Below, piece after piece: positions 35,488 to 44,663 of a stretch of 64,000 nt of DNA. Each line of letters opens with the position of its first letter. The first letter of the stretch is position 1. The stretch lies in the NCBI RefSeq assembly GCF_902833645.1, contig NZ_CADFGE010000005.1, positions 372,001-436,000 of the forward strand, written 5' to 3'. The notes under the pieces are model-generated. The model had not been told where the DNA came from, did no database searches, and saw nothing but the letters and a program-made list of their open reading frames with translations. The translations under genes and the position numbers were made by a program. The DNA comes from Paraburkholderia fungorum (lineage in GTDB: Bacteria; Pseudomonadota; Gammaproteobacteria; Burkholderiales; Burkholderiaceae).

Positions 35488-37257
35488 ATGTATCAGGAAG
35501 TCAGCGAGAGAAACGTCGCAGCACCGGGGCAGCACGGCAACGTCAGTGCCCACTACGATCAGGTGAAAACGATTTTCGAAGTACTCAACGGAAGGAAGGA
35601 GGCTGATCTTCTTCTAAAGAATCTGAATATCCTCGACGTCCACAGCGAAACTGTCTATCAAGGTTCCATCCTCGTGTACGACAAGCGCATCGTCGCGTTG
35701 AATCCGGACGAAACGGCTATCAAGGTGCGTGAGGTTTTTGACGGTGAAGGTCTCTATGCCATTCCAGGGCTGATCGACGCTCACGTCCACTTCGATGCGC
35801 AATTGGCCCATCCGGCGGCGTTTGCCGAGGCCATCGTCCCTTGCGGTACGACCACTATTTTCTCGGAGTGCCTCGATTTTGTGAGTGCGGCGGGCGCGGA
35901 AGCGGTGGAGGCAACCGGGCAACTGTTCAGGAACCACGAACGTCTACCCTATCGGGTATACGCGTTTGCACCTGGAAAGAAAACTTCCGTGGCGGTCACC
36001 GACGCGCTGCTGAAGATGGATCCGGTGATTGGCCTGGGCGAACTCGCGCACCTGACCTACAGCGTGGGCAATGACGACGACTTCCGTAAATCGGCCCTGG
36101 GGCGCGCCAAGGGCGGCTTCATGAACACTCATTGGGGCGTGACCACGCTGTCGGACATGATGCTGAACTACATGCCCGCGATCGGCGCCTTTGCCAACCA
36201 CGATGTCTGGAAGGAAGACGACATCGAGAAAAGCGTCCGCTACGGCCTTCAGACGCAAATCAAATTTGGCGTCGGCAGCAGCGAGGTGATTAAAATCATG
36301 CTGCGTGCGATTGTCAAACGTAAGTGGCCCGCCGAGAATTTTCAACTGTGCGCGGACAATATCTCGGTCGACCGCCTGCTGACCAAGGGGCACATGGACT
36401 GGATCGTTTCGCTGTGCGCCGAAATGGGCATCGATCCGATCAAGGCGATCAAGATGGCGACGCTCTATACCGCGCGTGCATTCAGGATGGACAACAAATT
36501 CGGTTCGCTGACGCCAGGCCGATTCGCGGATATCGTGCTGACCGACAGCCTGTCGAAGATCAATCCGCGTTTTGTCTTCAAGGATGGCGAACTGGTCGCG
36601 AAGGATCGCAAGCTGTTGAAGCACGCCGATATCGACTATTCCGGCATGGTGAAAAAGCCGGTTCCGGGACTCGGCGATCTGACGCCGGAACAACTGGACC
36701 TTGTGCCGCTGGAAATCTCGGCGGACGGCAAGCAGGCCAAGGTGTATCTGTTCGACGTCTACGGGCGGGGCCACGAAAAGTTCTATCAGGAAGTGTGGGT
36801 GCCGTTGCGGGACGGCAAAGTCGTCACCGAAGTAGGGGGCGTCAAGCTCAACCGGATTTCGGTCGTACAGCGCTATGCCGACGGTAAGCGCCATGTGGTC
36901 AACGGTCTGTTCAAGGGCGTTTATGTCGACCGCGGCGCTGTGGCAACGTTTTGGCCTGCACCCAAGGCCTACTTCGTTGCAGTCGGCCAGGACAGCGCGG
37001 AAATGTGCCACTGCCTCCAGCAGGTCGACACCTATGCGGGCGGTTGTGTCGTCACCGACAACAAGGAAGTCAAGGCGGTGCTGCCGCTCGACATCTACGG
37101 CGTCCAGGCCAACATGAACCTGTCCGAGTTGCTCAGCGCGACCCGCGCCATCGACGCCGCGTTGGAGGCGATGGGCAATCGCAATGAGGGCGAGCCCGTG
37201 GTGAACAAACTTCTGACCTTGTTCATCTCTCTCGACCGGTTCGGTTTCATGGTGTGA
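35488..37257 (+). CDS. Adenine-deaminase-like amidohydrolase, unusual active site
   Basis: This 589-residue protein has the adenine deaminase fold order: an amidohydrolase barrel with PGLIDAHVHFD (His99, His101), GTTTIF, then ADNISVDRLLTKGHMDW, GSLTPGRFADIVL and the C-terminal adenine-deaminase domain. Several hallmarks of true adenine deaminases are replaced: DPHEIAN is ECLDFVS, and the HAPGL and SDHE motifs are not seen. A different purine-like or cyclic amide substrate is therefore possible. ATG 35488 has AAAGTGAGA upstream; the frame begins at 35437. Downstream are a YitT-like membrane protein and a porin. Confidence 0.75.
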   Translation: MYQEVSERNVAAPGQHGNVSAHYDQVKTIFEVLNGRKEADLLLKNLNILDVHSETVYQGSILVYDKRIVALNPDETAIKVREVFDGEGLYAIPGLIDAHVHFDAQLAHPAAFAEAIVPCGTTTIFSECLDFVSAAGAEAVEATGQLFRNHERLPYRVYAFAPGKKTSVAVTDALLKMDPVIGLGELAHLTYSVGNDDDFRKSALGRAKGGFMNTHWGVTTLSDMMLNYMPAIGAFANHDVWKEDDIEKSVRYGLQTQIKFGVGSSEVIKIMLRAIVKRKWPAENFQLCADNISVDRLLTKGHMDWIVSLCAEMGIDPIKAIKMATLYTARAFRMDNKFGSLTPGRFADIVLTDSLSKINPRFVFKDGELVAKDRKLLKHADIDYSGMVKKPVPGLGDLTPEQLDLVPLEISADGKQAKVYLFDVYGRGHEKFYQEVWVPLRDGKVVTEVGGVKLNRISVVQRYADGKRHVVNGLFKGVYVDRGAVATFWPAPKAYFVAVGQDSAEMCHCLQQVDTYAGGCVVTDNKEVKAVLPLDIYGVQANMNLSELLSATRAIDAALEAMGNRNEGEPVVNKLLTLFISLDRFGFMV

Positions 37258-37444
37258 CGCTAACGCCATAGGAGGAGAAGGCCGGTGGGTGCGCTGGATT
37301 CCCCGCCGGCCATGTTGGCCCGATATGGAACCCGGCACGTTCACCCCGGCAATCACGGAAAACGCCTCACCATAGCGCGGTGTCCCATCATCGAGAAAAG
37401 CGAACAACACCGCACAAAAGCAGGAAGACAACCAAGGGGCAGTC

Positions 37445-38170
37445 ATGGCGCACCATGCAAGGGAAGCTGAAGTCATCGATACCGGGAGCCTTCAACGGCG
37501 CTGGATCACCTACATCATTGGTATTTACATACTGACCATGGGTATCAGTCTGGCCATCAGGGCGGGCATAGGTATTTCGCCGCAAAGCAGTCTGACCCGA
37601 ACGATGACCCTCGTGTACCCGCGTCTCAGCCAGGGCACGTACAACTTCATGCTTGAGTTGTTCATGCTGTTTCTGACTTACCTGGCCGCGCGGAAAGACT
37701 TCGAACTGAAGAATTTCGCCTCGCTGATTCCGGCGTTTGTGCTGGCCACGTGCCTGGATCTGAACCTGATGCTGACCAGGTCGATCGGTTTTCAGGACTA
37801 TCTTCCGAAGTTCTTCCTGTTGGTTTTCGCGGATGCATTGCTGGCTTTCGGCCTGTTCCTGATGATCAGGGCGAATCTCGTACTCATGCCGATCGACATG
37901 TTCGTCAATACGCTTTTCATGCGCACGGGTTTGAGATGGGGGGACATCAAGACGAGCTTCGACTGCACGCTTCTGATCATTAGTGCAGTGATCGGTTTTG
38001 CCCTGCTTGGGGGACCCAGGTTTATCCGCGAAGGCACGTTCATGAATGCCATTCTGGTAGGGCAGTACATCAAACTCTATTTCTTCCTGTTCCAGAAAAT
38101 CAAAACTACGATCGCGTCGTATCACCGAAGATCGTTGGAGCAAGAGTCCTACTCGCGTCAGCGCTTTTGA
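37445..38170 (+). CDS. YczE/YyaS/YitT-family integral membrane protein
   Basis: This 241-residue inner-membrane protein has about five hydrophobic helices. It shows the family's early ITYIIGIYILTMGISLAIRAGIGISP segment, where glycine-rich turns precede the second helix, and the MPIDMFVNTL motif. Its function is unknown in the family; transport has been suggested. Position between an amidohydrolase and a porin, all on the plus strand, points to uptake of the amidohydrolase substrate (inference). It starts at ATG 37445, 187 bp after the previous stop. Confidence 0.72.
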   Translation: MAHHAREAEVIDTGSLQRRWITYIIGIYILTMGISLAIRAGIGISPQSSLTRTMTLVYPRLSQGTYNFMLELFMLFLTYLAARKDFELKNFASLIPAFVLATCLDLNLMLTRSIGFQDYLPKFFLLVFADALLAFGLFLMIRANLVLMPIDMFVNTLFMRTGLRWGDIKTSFDCTLLIISAVIGFALLGGPRFIREGTFMNAILVGQYIKLYFFLFQKIKTTIASYHRRSLEQESYSRQRF

Positions 38171-38479
38171 ATCAAGGATATTGCCGGCGCGTGAATCGAT
38201 GGCGATTGTCCAGATTTGCGTGCCGCGTCACAGTCGACGCTGCGCACTAGCCAACGCGGGGTTTATCAAATGCGGCGCTCAAGGTAATCGATTGTCTGTG
38301 ATCGCGTGATCGCCCGCGGGACGCATCCGCCGCGCTGCCGCATTTGATTTGCAGCCTGACCACAGGGCCCGATCCCGGCCTCGGGTACAAGTAGCGCCCC
38401 GCAATTACCACTGGCTTCGAGACGTCAATCGCGACGTCGGCATCCACTCGTCATTTAAAAGAACGAAAGAGGAAATACC
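38171..38479. other. Intergenic region upstream of the second porin
   Basis: About 310 bp lie between the YitT-like gene and the porin gene. It is likely to hold the porin promoter. I see no strong hairpin with a T run, no clear sigma70 pair and no plausible small gene. AGGAAATACC just before 38480 is the porin ribosome site. Confidence 0.4.
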
Positions 38480-39562
38480 ATGTTTATAGCAAGTGCCTCC
38501 ACCGCTTTGCTGAATAGAATCTATCGCGCTACTGCGACCATCGCCTTTATGCTGATCGGCGCTCACGCATACGCACAATCGAGCGTGCAGCTATATGGCA
38601 TCGTCGATACATGGGTCGGAGTTCAGAAGTACCCCGGCAAAGCTGCTAGCTGGCAGGAAGGCGGCGGTGGTTTGTCTACTTCGTTCTGGGGCTTCGGTGG
38701 TCGGGAAGACCTGGGTGGCGGCTACAAGACGATCTTTGCTATCGAGGGATTTTTCCGTCCACAGAACGGCGCGTATGGTTCCTTCAACGGCGATCCGTTT
38801 TTCTCGCGTAACGCCTATGTTGGCCTCACTACACCGGCTGGCACCGTAACGCTGGGACGCCAGAGCAGCCTGCTGTATTTGCAGGCATGCCAGTTCAATC
38901 CGTATTACGCCTCTTTCACGTTCTCGCCGACCATCGTGCAGATGTACGCCGGCCTGGGTACTTATCCGGCGTACAAGACCGATCAGGGGATTGTCGGCGG
39001 GACCGCATGGAGCAATGCGGTGCAGTACGCCACTCCCGATCTGCACGGATTCGTTGGCCACGCAATCTACGCGTTCGGCAACAGCAGTTCGGGGAACGGT
39101 AGCAAACAGTATTCGTTGCAGTCCTCTTATCGGAATGGTCCCTTTGCCGCCGGTGCCGTCTACCAGTACGCGAACTTTAACTCGACGGCCGGTGACCTGA
39201 ATTCCCTGATTAGGGGCTTTCACAGTCAGACAGCGACCCAGCTCGCGGCTTCGTACGAGTTTTCGGTTGCGAAGCTGTACGGCGAGTACACCTATACCGA
39301 CAACAATGTCATCAACAAGGATTTCCACGTCAACATGTTCGAGGGCGGCGCGACAATCACCGTCGGAGTGGGCAAGATCCTGGCGTCGTATGCGTATTCG
39401 CGCGATTCCGGCGGACTCGATCAGACCCGGCAGACTGCATCGCTGGGATACGACTATCCGCTCTCCAAACGTACCGACCTCTACGCCGTATACATGTACG
39501 ACCATTTTGCCGGTCTGTCGTCTGGCGAGACGGCTGGAGTGGGGATGCGCGCGCGATTCTAG
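38480..39562 (+). CDS. Outer-membrane porin (Gram-negative porin, Burkholderia type)
   Basis: This 360-residue porin has a long signal peptide ending GAHAYA, with cleavage before QSSVQLYGIVD, the standard mature start of Burkholderiaceae porins. Beta-strand repeats run to the C-terminal ARF. Constriction-loop features (SRNAYVGL, GTVTLGRQ) are present. It is the last rightward gene of the accessory block and converges with a LysR gene across 160 bp. With the porin at 27007 it makes two porins in one 16-kb catabolic region, each next to an amidohydrolase set. Confidence 0.9.
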   Translation: MFIASASTALLNRIYRATATIAFMLIGAHAYAQSSVQLYGIVDTWVGVQKYPGKAASWQEGGGGLSTSFWGFGGREDLGGGYKTIFAIEGFFRPQNGAYGSFNGDPFFSRNAYVGLTTPAGTVTLGRQSSLLYLQACQFNPYYASFTFSPTIVQMYAGLGTYPAYKTDQGIVGGTAWSNAVQYATPDLHGFVGHAIYAFGNSSSGNGSKQYSLQSSYRNGPFAAGAVYQYANFNSTAGDLNSLIRGFHSQTATQLAASYEFSVAKLYGEYTYTDNNVINKDFHVNMFEGGATITVGVGKILASYAYSRDSGGLDQTRQTASLGYDYPLSKRTDLYAVYMYDHFAGLSSGETAGVGMRARF

Positions 39563-39722
39563 GCATGCAGTAACGCTGTGAGGGCCGGCCGGGCCTCTTG
39601 GCGATTACGGTGTGAACCACTTAACGCGACAGCACCTGAGACCTCACGTGCGCCGAGAATGCGTGCGTCGGCACCCTTCCAGCCCACGGCTACATCAAGA
39701 GGCGCCAGGCTGATGGGTGTCG

Positions 39723-40637
39723 CTAACTCGTACTCGTCAAAGCGACGACAAAGTCAAGAAACACTCTTGCCTTGGCCGGCATATGGTGCCTCGACGGATG
39801 GTACGCATAGAGCGGAAACCGCTCGTCCGGCCAGTCGGGGAAGAGGTTGATGAGCTGTCCCTCCCGGATCAGATGCTGGGCTCCGGACAGCAGCATCTGC
39901 GCGATGCCGGAGCCGGCCAGACACGCGTTCAGGAGTGCGCTCGGATCGTTTACCGTCAGGCGTCCATTCGTTTCGACAATCAGCTTTTTGCGTTTGCGAT
40001 GAAACTCCCACGGATATGGCTTGCCGGTTTCCGGATTGCGGAATTCCAGGCACCGGTGCACGCCGTGCCCCAACTCCTGAGGCTCCGTTGGCCGCCCGTG
40101 GCGAGCGAGGTACGAGGGCGCTGCGACCGTGACAACCGCTGTGTCGAGGAGCTTTCGCGCGACCAGACTCGACGAACGAGGTTCGCCAAAGCGCAAGGCC
40201 AGATCGAAGCCGTCCATGACGAGGTCGCCAAGCTGATCTCTCGCAATGAGCTCGAGCTCCAGTTCTGGATGCAGGTCCATGAATTCGTCGAGCTTTGGAC
40301 CCAGAATGATGCGCGAAAAAACCGGATCCAGATTGATGCGCAGCTTTCCGCGCACTGTCACGGCGCCGCCTGCCGCGGCTGCGGCTGCTTCTTCCATTCC
40401 CCTTAGGTGCGGCATCACCTGCTCATAGAACCGTCGTCCCTCTTCAGTGAGGGAAACGGCGCGGGTCGTCCGGTTGAAGAGCCGGATTTTTAGCCGCTTT
40501 TCGAGCCTGGCGATGGCCCGGCTGACCCCGGGCGGCGACATGCCCATCAGGTCGGCGGCGGCCACGAACGTCCCCGCATCGACGACGGCCGCAAATACGC
40601 CGATACCGCTGGATAAGTTCTCTCTGAACGATCTCAT
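39723..40637 (-). CDS. LysR-type transcriptional regulator (CrgA/DsdC-like branch)
   Basis: This 304-residue LysR protein has the helix-turn-helix at about 12-65 (FAAVVDAGTFVAAADLMG, PPGVSRAIARLEKRL) and the effector domain at about 90-295. It belongs to the large proteobacterial group in which the second half of the DNA-binding domain reads RLFNRTTRAVSLTEEG. It is divergent from an NmrA-like oxidoreductase with a 148-bp shared promoter region, a common pairing in which the regulator controls that gene. Confidence 0.85.
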   Translation of the reverse strand: MRSFRENLSSGIGVFAAVVDAGTFVAAADLMGMSPPGVSRAIARLEKRLKIRLFNRTTRAVSLTEEGRRFYEQVMPHLRGMEEAAAAAAGGAVTVRGKLRINLDPVFSRIILGPKLDEFMDLHPELELELIARDQLGDLVMDGFDLALRFGEPRSSSLVARKLLDTAVVTVAAPSYLARHGRPTEPQELGHGVHRCLEFRNPETGKPYPWEFHRKRKKLIVETNGRLTVNDPSALLNACLAGSGIAQMLLSGAQHLIREGQLINLFPDWPDERFPLYAYHPSRHHMPAKARVFLDFVVALTSTS

Positions 40638-40785
40638 AAGCCCTGCACCCTGCGTAAAAACACACTATGACGCATTGGTAACTCTCAGTCAGTTAATAAG
40701 TGCCATTCATGTCATTTAGTTTATCCGCGCGCTTACCCACAATGCATCCGGCAGCACACATTCATCTATGCAAGGAGAAACCGCA

Positions 40786-41667
40786 ATGTATGCAATCACA
40801 GGGATAACAGGGAAGGTGGGTGGAGCGCTGGCGCGCACGCTGCTCGCCGCGGGCCAGCCGGTACGCGCGGTGGTGCGCGATGCCGCTCGGGCACGTTCGT
40901 GGGCCGAGCGCGGGTGCGAAGTGGTCACGGCCGACATGGGCGACGTCGCGTCCCTTACCGCCGCTTTCGACGGCGCGCAAGGCGTCTTCATTCTGCTGCC
41001 GCCCGAGTTCGACCCGTCGCCGGGCTTTTCCGAAGCACGTACTGTCATTGACGCGGTACGCGGCGCGCTGCAGGCGGCGGCACCTTGCAAGGTTGTCTGC
41101 CTGTCGACGATCGGCGCGCAGGCCACGGAGACTAATCTGCTCACGCAACTCACGCTGCTGGAGCAGGTGCTTCGCGAGTTGCCGATGCCTCTGACATTCC
41201 TGCGTCCGGGGTGGTTCATGGAAAACGCCGCATGGGACATTGGGCCGGCTCGGGACGAAGGAATTGTCCACAGCTTTCTGCAGCCGCTCGACAAGGCTGT
41301 GCCGATGGTCGCGACTGCGGACGTCGGTCGCGTGGCCGCGCAACTGCTTCAGCAAACCTGGCGCGGCGTGCGGGTGGTCGAGCTGGAGGGTCCGCAACGT
41401 GTGAGCCCGAACGATCTGGCGGCGGCATTTGCCCGGGTGCTCGGTCGCCCAGTCCGTGCGCAGAGCGTGCTGCGCGAAACGTGGGAGGCGTTGTTCCGGT
41501 CCCAGGGGATGAAGGAGCCCTTGCCGCGTATGCGCATGCTCGACGGGTTCAATGAAGGCTGGATCGCCTTCGAAGGCGATCCAGCCGAGATCGTCAAGGG
41601 CGAAGTGCAGTTGGAAACCGTTCTGCGAGATCTCGTCTTGCGCGATACGTCGCTGGGCGATTCCTGA
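40786..41667 (+). CDS. NmrA-like NAD(P)-binding protein
   Basis: This 293-residue atypical short-chain dehydrogenase has the N-terminal Rossmann motif GITGKVG, with ADMGD after the second strand. The active-site YxxxK of classical SDRs is not evident, as usual for NmrA/HSCARG-type sensors and quinone reductases. It starts at ATG 40786 with AAGGAG 9 bp upstream; the frame back to 40768 is unsupported. The divergent LysR gene probably regulates it. No pathway can be assigned. Confidence 0.8.
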   Translation: MYAITGITGKVGGALARTLLAAGQPVRAVVRDAARARSWAERGCEVVTADMGDVASLTAAFDGAQGVFILLPPEFDPSPGFSEARTVIDAVRGALQAAAPCKVVCLSTIGAQATETNLLTQLTLLEQVLRELPMPLTFLRPGWFMENAAWDIGPARDEGIVHSFLQPLDKAVPMVATADVGRVAAQLLQQTWRGVRVVELEGPQRVSPNDLAAAFARVLGRPVRAQSVLRETWEALFRSQGMKEPLPRMRMLDGFNEGWIAFEGDPAEIVKGEVQLETVLRDLVLRDTSLGDS

Positions 41668-41867
41668 AGCATGCCCAGGCGCGCCGCTTACCCTCCCGAC
41701 GATCGCGCAGAGCATCTTCATGGCCCTGTCTGGCTGTCTTGCGCTCGCGGGAGTAGACTCGCCTGGGTCGCTCCGTGACACCACGCCGATCGTCGCTTTG
41801 CGCCGATGCCTGCGCGTGAATAGAAGGAGTGGGGAAATCAGTTCGAGTGGCGTCGGGGAATGTGCGA

Positions 41868-42767
41868 ATGCGTTTGTCCAAGGTTGATCTGAATCTCTTC
41901 GTAGTCTTCGAAGCCGTCTACAGAACACGAAACCTGACGCGCGCCGCGGAGATGCTGTTCATCACGCAGCCGGCCGTCAGCAATGCGTTGGCACGGATGC
42001 GCAAGGCATTCGACGATCAGCTTTTTGTCAGTACATCGGCCGGCATGATGCCGACCCCCGTTTCGGAAAACATGATCGGCCAGGTTCGTGAGGCGTTGCA
42101 GTTGCTCGATTCGAGCACTCACGTGGGAGGACGCTTCGATCCGGCCTCGTCTGAGCGCACGTTCCGGCTCAGCATGACCGATCTCACGGAAGCACTCCTT
42201 CTGCCCGCGCTGGAAGAAGTGTTGCAGCAACTGGCGCCCGGCATCCGCATCGAAAGCTACTTTACGACGCGCCGCGAGGTTCCGGAAGCGCTCGCCAACG
42301 GGGCCGTCAATCTCGCGATCGACGCGCCGTTGATCGACGACCCTTACCTCGAGCAGGAGCCGCTAGGCCGCGACCGTTATGCCTGCATGCTGCGCCACGA
42401 TCATCCGTTCACCAGAAAGAAGCTGACGATCGACGACTACCTCAAGTTCGGCCATATCCATGTATCGAGCCGCCCGCAGGGATCGGGTCTCGTCGACGCC
42501 GAGCTGACCAGGCTGGGCCTCAGGCGATCGATTCAGACGCGCGTTCAACATTATCTGGTCGCCCCTTTGATTGCGATGCGAACCGATCTCGTGCTCACGG
42601 CCCCCCTCGTGCTCCTGCAGCGGTATGACGCGCGAATTCTTGCGCTGCCGTTCGATCTTCCGGATCTTCAATCTCATTGCTATTGGCATCGAAGCGTGAC
42701 CGGAGACCCGGCGCATCGTTGGCTGCGCGAGCAGATTGGCCGTCTCATGCGGGAAATGAACCAGTAG
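41868..42767 (+). CDS. LysR-type transcriptional regulator
   Basis: This 299-residue LysR protein starts MRLSKVDLNLFVVFEAVY with the recognition segment QPAVSNALARMRKAF, of the NodD/PcpR-like group. ATG 41868 is preceded by GGGGA; an upstream GTG at 41829 would give 312 residues. It lies 131 bp before the histidine phosphatase gene on the same strand and may control the acyl-CoA operon that follows. The window has no more specific evidence for its target. Confidence 0.83.
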   Translation: MRLSKVDLNLFVVFEAVYRTRNLTRAAEMLFITQPAVSNALARMRKAFDDQLFVSTSAGMMPTPVSENMIGQVREALQLLDSSTHVGGRFDPASSERTFRLSMTDLTEALLLPALEEVLQQLAPGIRIESYFTTRREVPEALANGAVNLAIDAPLIDDPYLEQEPLGRDRYACMLRHDHPFTRKKLTIDDYLKFGHIHVSSRPQGSGLVDAELTRLGLRRSIQTRVQHYLVAPLIAMRTDLVLTAPLVLLQRYDARILALPFDLPDLQSHCYWHRSVTGDPAHRWLREQIGRLMREMNQ

Positions 42768-42898
42768 GCAGAGTCGCCGCGGGCGTAGGGCATTACACAC
42801 GAGGTGTCACAAAAAATTATAGCGGACTATCACAACAATAAATTTCCTGAATGCCGCCGCGCTGAGTATTCTGCTAGCCATGTTAAAGAGAGGACGGC

Positions 42899-43585
42899 AT
42901 GGCAGAACTCTATCTCGTGCGGCATGGCCAGGCGTCTTTCGGCGCCGAAAACTATGACGAGCTATCTTCTTCCGGTCGTATTCAATCGCGTTGGCTCGGC
43001 GAGTACTTCGCGCAGGCGAACGTGCAGTTCGATCGCGTTGTCATGGGCACGATGCAGCGGCATCGGCAAACCGTCGATGGAATTCTCGCGGCGATGGGTG
43101 GCCAGCAAGTCGAGATCGTTCAGGACGCGGGTCTGAACGAATACGATTTCGCGGCCCTGTTCGCCGCCCTCGGCGAGGAAGGCTCGCCAACGGGTTTGCC
43201 CGCGGGCCTGTCGGCCACAGGTTCAAAAAAAGACTTCTACAAAGGGCTCAGGCAGGTGCTGCAGCTTTGGGCCGATGACCGCTTGCCGGGCCGTATGCCA
43301 GAGACGTGGCATCAATTCCAGACGCGTGTCCAGCGTGCGCGTATCGACGTCCAGCGAGCTGGCGGCAGCCGTGTTCTGGTGGTGAGTTCAGGTGGCCCGA
43401 TCGCGGTCACTGCCCAACAGGTTCTGCAGGCACCCGCGGCAACCGCGATTGCGCTGAACCTGCAGATTCGGAACAGCAGCATTTGCCAATATGTCTTTAA
43501 CCACGACGCGATGTCGCTGGTCAGCTTCAATTCCGTGCCGCATCTCGAACATGCCGAGAGGCGTGAATTTGTCACCTACGGCTGA
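42899..43585 (+). CDS. Histidine phosphatase family protein lacking the second catalytic histidine
   Basis: This 228-residue phosphoglycerate-mutase-like protein has the phosphorylated-histidine motif LVRHGQASFG (residues 6-15) and the acidic NEYDF segment. The second catalytic histidine, normally in a VSHGG motif, is replaced by Ser in VVSSGGPIAV. Activity may be altered. It is the first gene of an operon with a phosphotransferase, an SDR and an acyl-CoA dehydrogenase; GAGAGGACGGC precedes the ATG. Confidence 0.8.
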   Translation: MAELYLVRHGQASFGAENYDELSSSGRIQSRWLGEYFAQANVQFDRVVMGTMQRHRQTVDGILAAMGGQQVEIVQDAGLNEYDFAALFAALGEEGSPTGLPAGLSATGSKKDFYKGLRQVLQLWADDRLPGRMPETWHQFQTRVQRARIDVQRAGGSRVLVVSSGGPIAVTAQQVLQAPAATAIALNLQIRNSSICQYVFNHDAMSLVSFNSVPHLEHAERREFVTYG

Positions 43586-43609
43586 TTTTCGCCAGGTTTC
43601 CCGCAAGCC

Positions 43610-44626
43610 ATGAATACTCATTCGCAATTCGATATTGAAGATCTCACACGTTATCTGACGGCGCACGTGCCCGGGTTTCAAGGACCCTTGTCCATCGAGA
43701 AATTTCCCGACGGACAATCCAATCCGACGTTTCTTCTGAACGCACAAAGCGGCCGCTATGTGCTGAGACGTCAACCGCCCGGCGCGCTGCTCAAGTCCGC
43801 CCATGCCGTCGACCGTGAGTTTCGGGTGTTGTCGGCGCTAGGCCGGACACCGGTCCCTGTCGCCCGCGCGTATCACCTTTGCGAGGACCGCGACGTCATC
43901 GGCAGCCTGTTTTACGTAATGAGCTACGAGGACGGGCGCATCTTCTGGAATCCGGCGCTGCCGGAAGCGCCGGCAGAGGAACGTGGCGCCATCTACGAGG
44001 CGCTGATCGGCACGATGGCGGCGCTCCACGATGTGGATATCGACGAAGCCGGTCTGTCGGACTACGGCCGCCCAGGCAACTACTTCGCGCGTCAAATCGA
44101 CGTTTGGACCAAGCAGTATCGCGCCGCGCAGACCGACGCGCTGGAAGCGATGGAATCGCTGATCGAATGGCTGCCTGCGCATTGCCCGGCGGAAACCGGC
44201 AAGCCTTCGCTCGTGCACGGCGATTTTCGTATCGACAATCTCATCTTCATGAACGGTGCGCCGCAGGTTCGCGCCGTTCTCGACTGGGAGCTATCCACGC
44301 TCGGCAATCCACTCGCTGACATTGCGTACTTCTGCATGTGTTTGCGGCTTCCGCCCGGCGGTCATATCGCCGGACTCGCGGGGCTGGATCGGCGCGCGTT
44401 GGGCGTGCCGGACGAGCCGTCGATTGTCGAACGGTATTGCGAGCTTCGCGGTCTTTCATCGATTGAGAACTGGAACTTCTACCTGGCGTTCTGCTTTTTC
44501 CGGCTCGCCGCTATCGCACAGGGCGTGAAGAAGCGGGCCTTGGGCGGTAACGCGTCGAGCGAAAAAGCGCGGCAGGTGGGAGAGATGGCAGGGGCGCTTG
44601 CGAGAATGGGTACCGACCTGGTTTGA
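43610..44626 (+). CDS. ACAD10/11-like phosphotransferase (APH family)
   Basis: This 338-residue kinase-fold protein has the catalytic loop LVHGDFRIDNLIF and the metal motif VLDWELSTLGNPLADIAYF typical of the aminoglycoside-phosphotransferase-like group fused to or encoded beside acyl-CoA dehydrogenases. In mammalian ACAD10/11 this domain phosphorylates 4-hydroxyacyl-CoA for its dehydration. Here the kinase, an SDR and an ACAD are consecutive, so a 4-hydroxyacyl or related acyl-CoA pathway is a reasonable inference. It starts 24 bp after the phosphatase gene. Confidence 0.82.
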   Translation: MNTHSQFDIEDLTRYLTAHVPGFQGPLSIEKFPDGQSNPTFLLNAQSGRYVLRRQPPGALLKSAHAVDREFRVLSALGRTPVPVARAYHLCEDRDVIGSLFYVMSYEDGRIFWNPALPEAPAEERGAIYEALIGTMAALHDVDIDEAGLSDYGRPGNYFARQIDVWTKQYRAAQTDALEAMESLIEWLPAHCPAETGKPSLVHGDFRIDNLIFMNGAPQVRAVLDWELSTLGNPLADIAYFCMCLRLPPGGHIAGLAGLDRRALGVPDEPSIVERYCELRGLSSIENWNFYLAFCFFRLAAIAQGVKKRALGGNASSEKARQVGEMAGALARMGTDLV

Positions 44627-44663
44627 GGGCACGCGGGAAACCGGAACATAGATAGCTATAGGA

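Noticed and set aside
37281..37320. GGCCGG/CCGGCC dyad after the adenine-deaminase-like gene
   Set aside because: Long loop, no T run; not distinct from background in this base composition.
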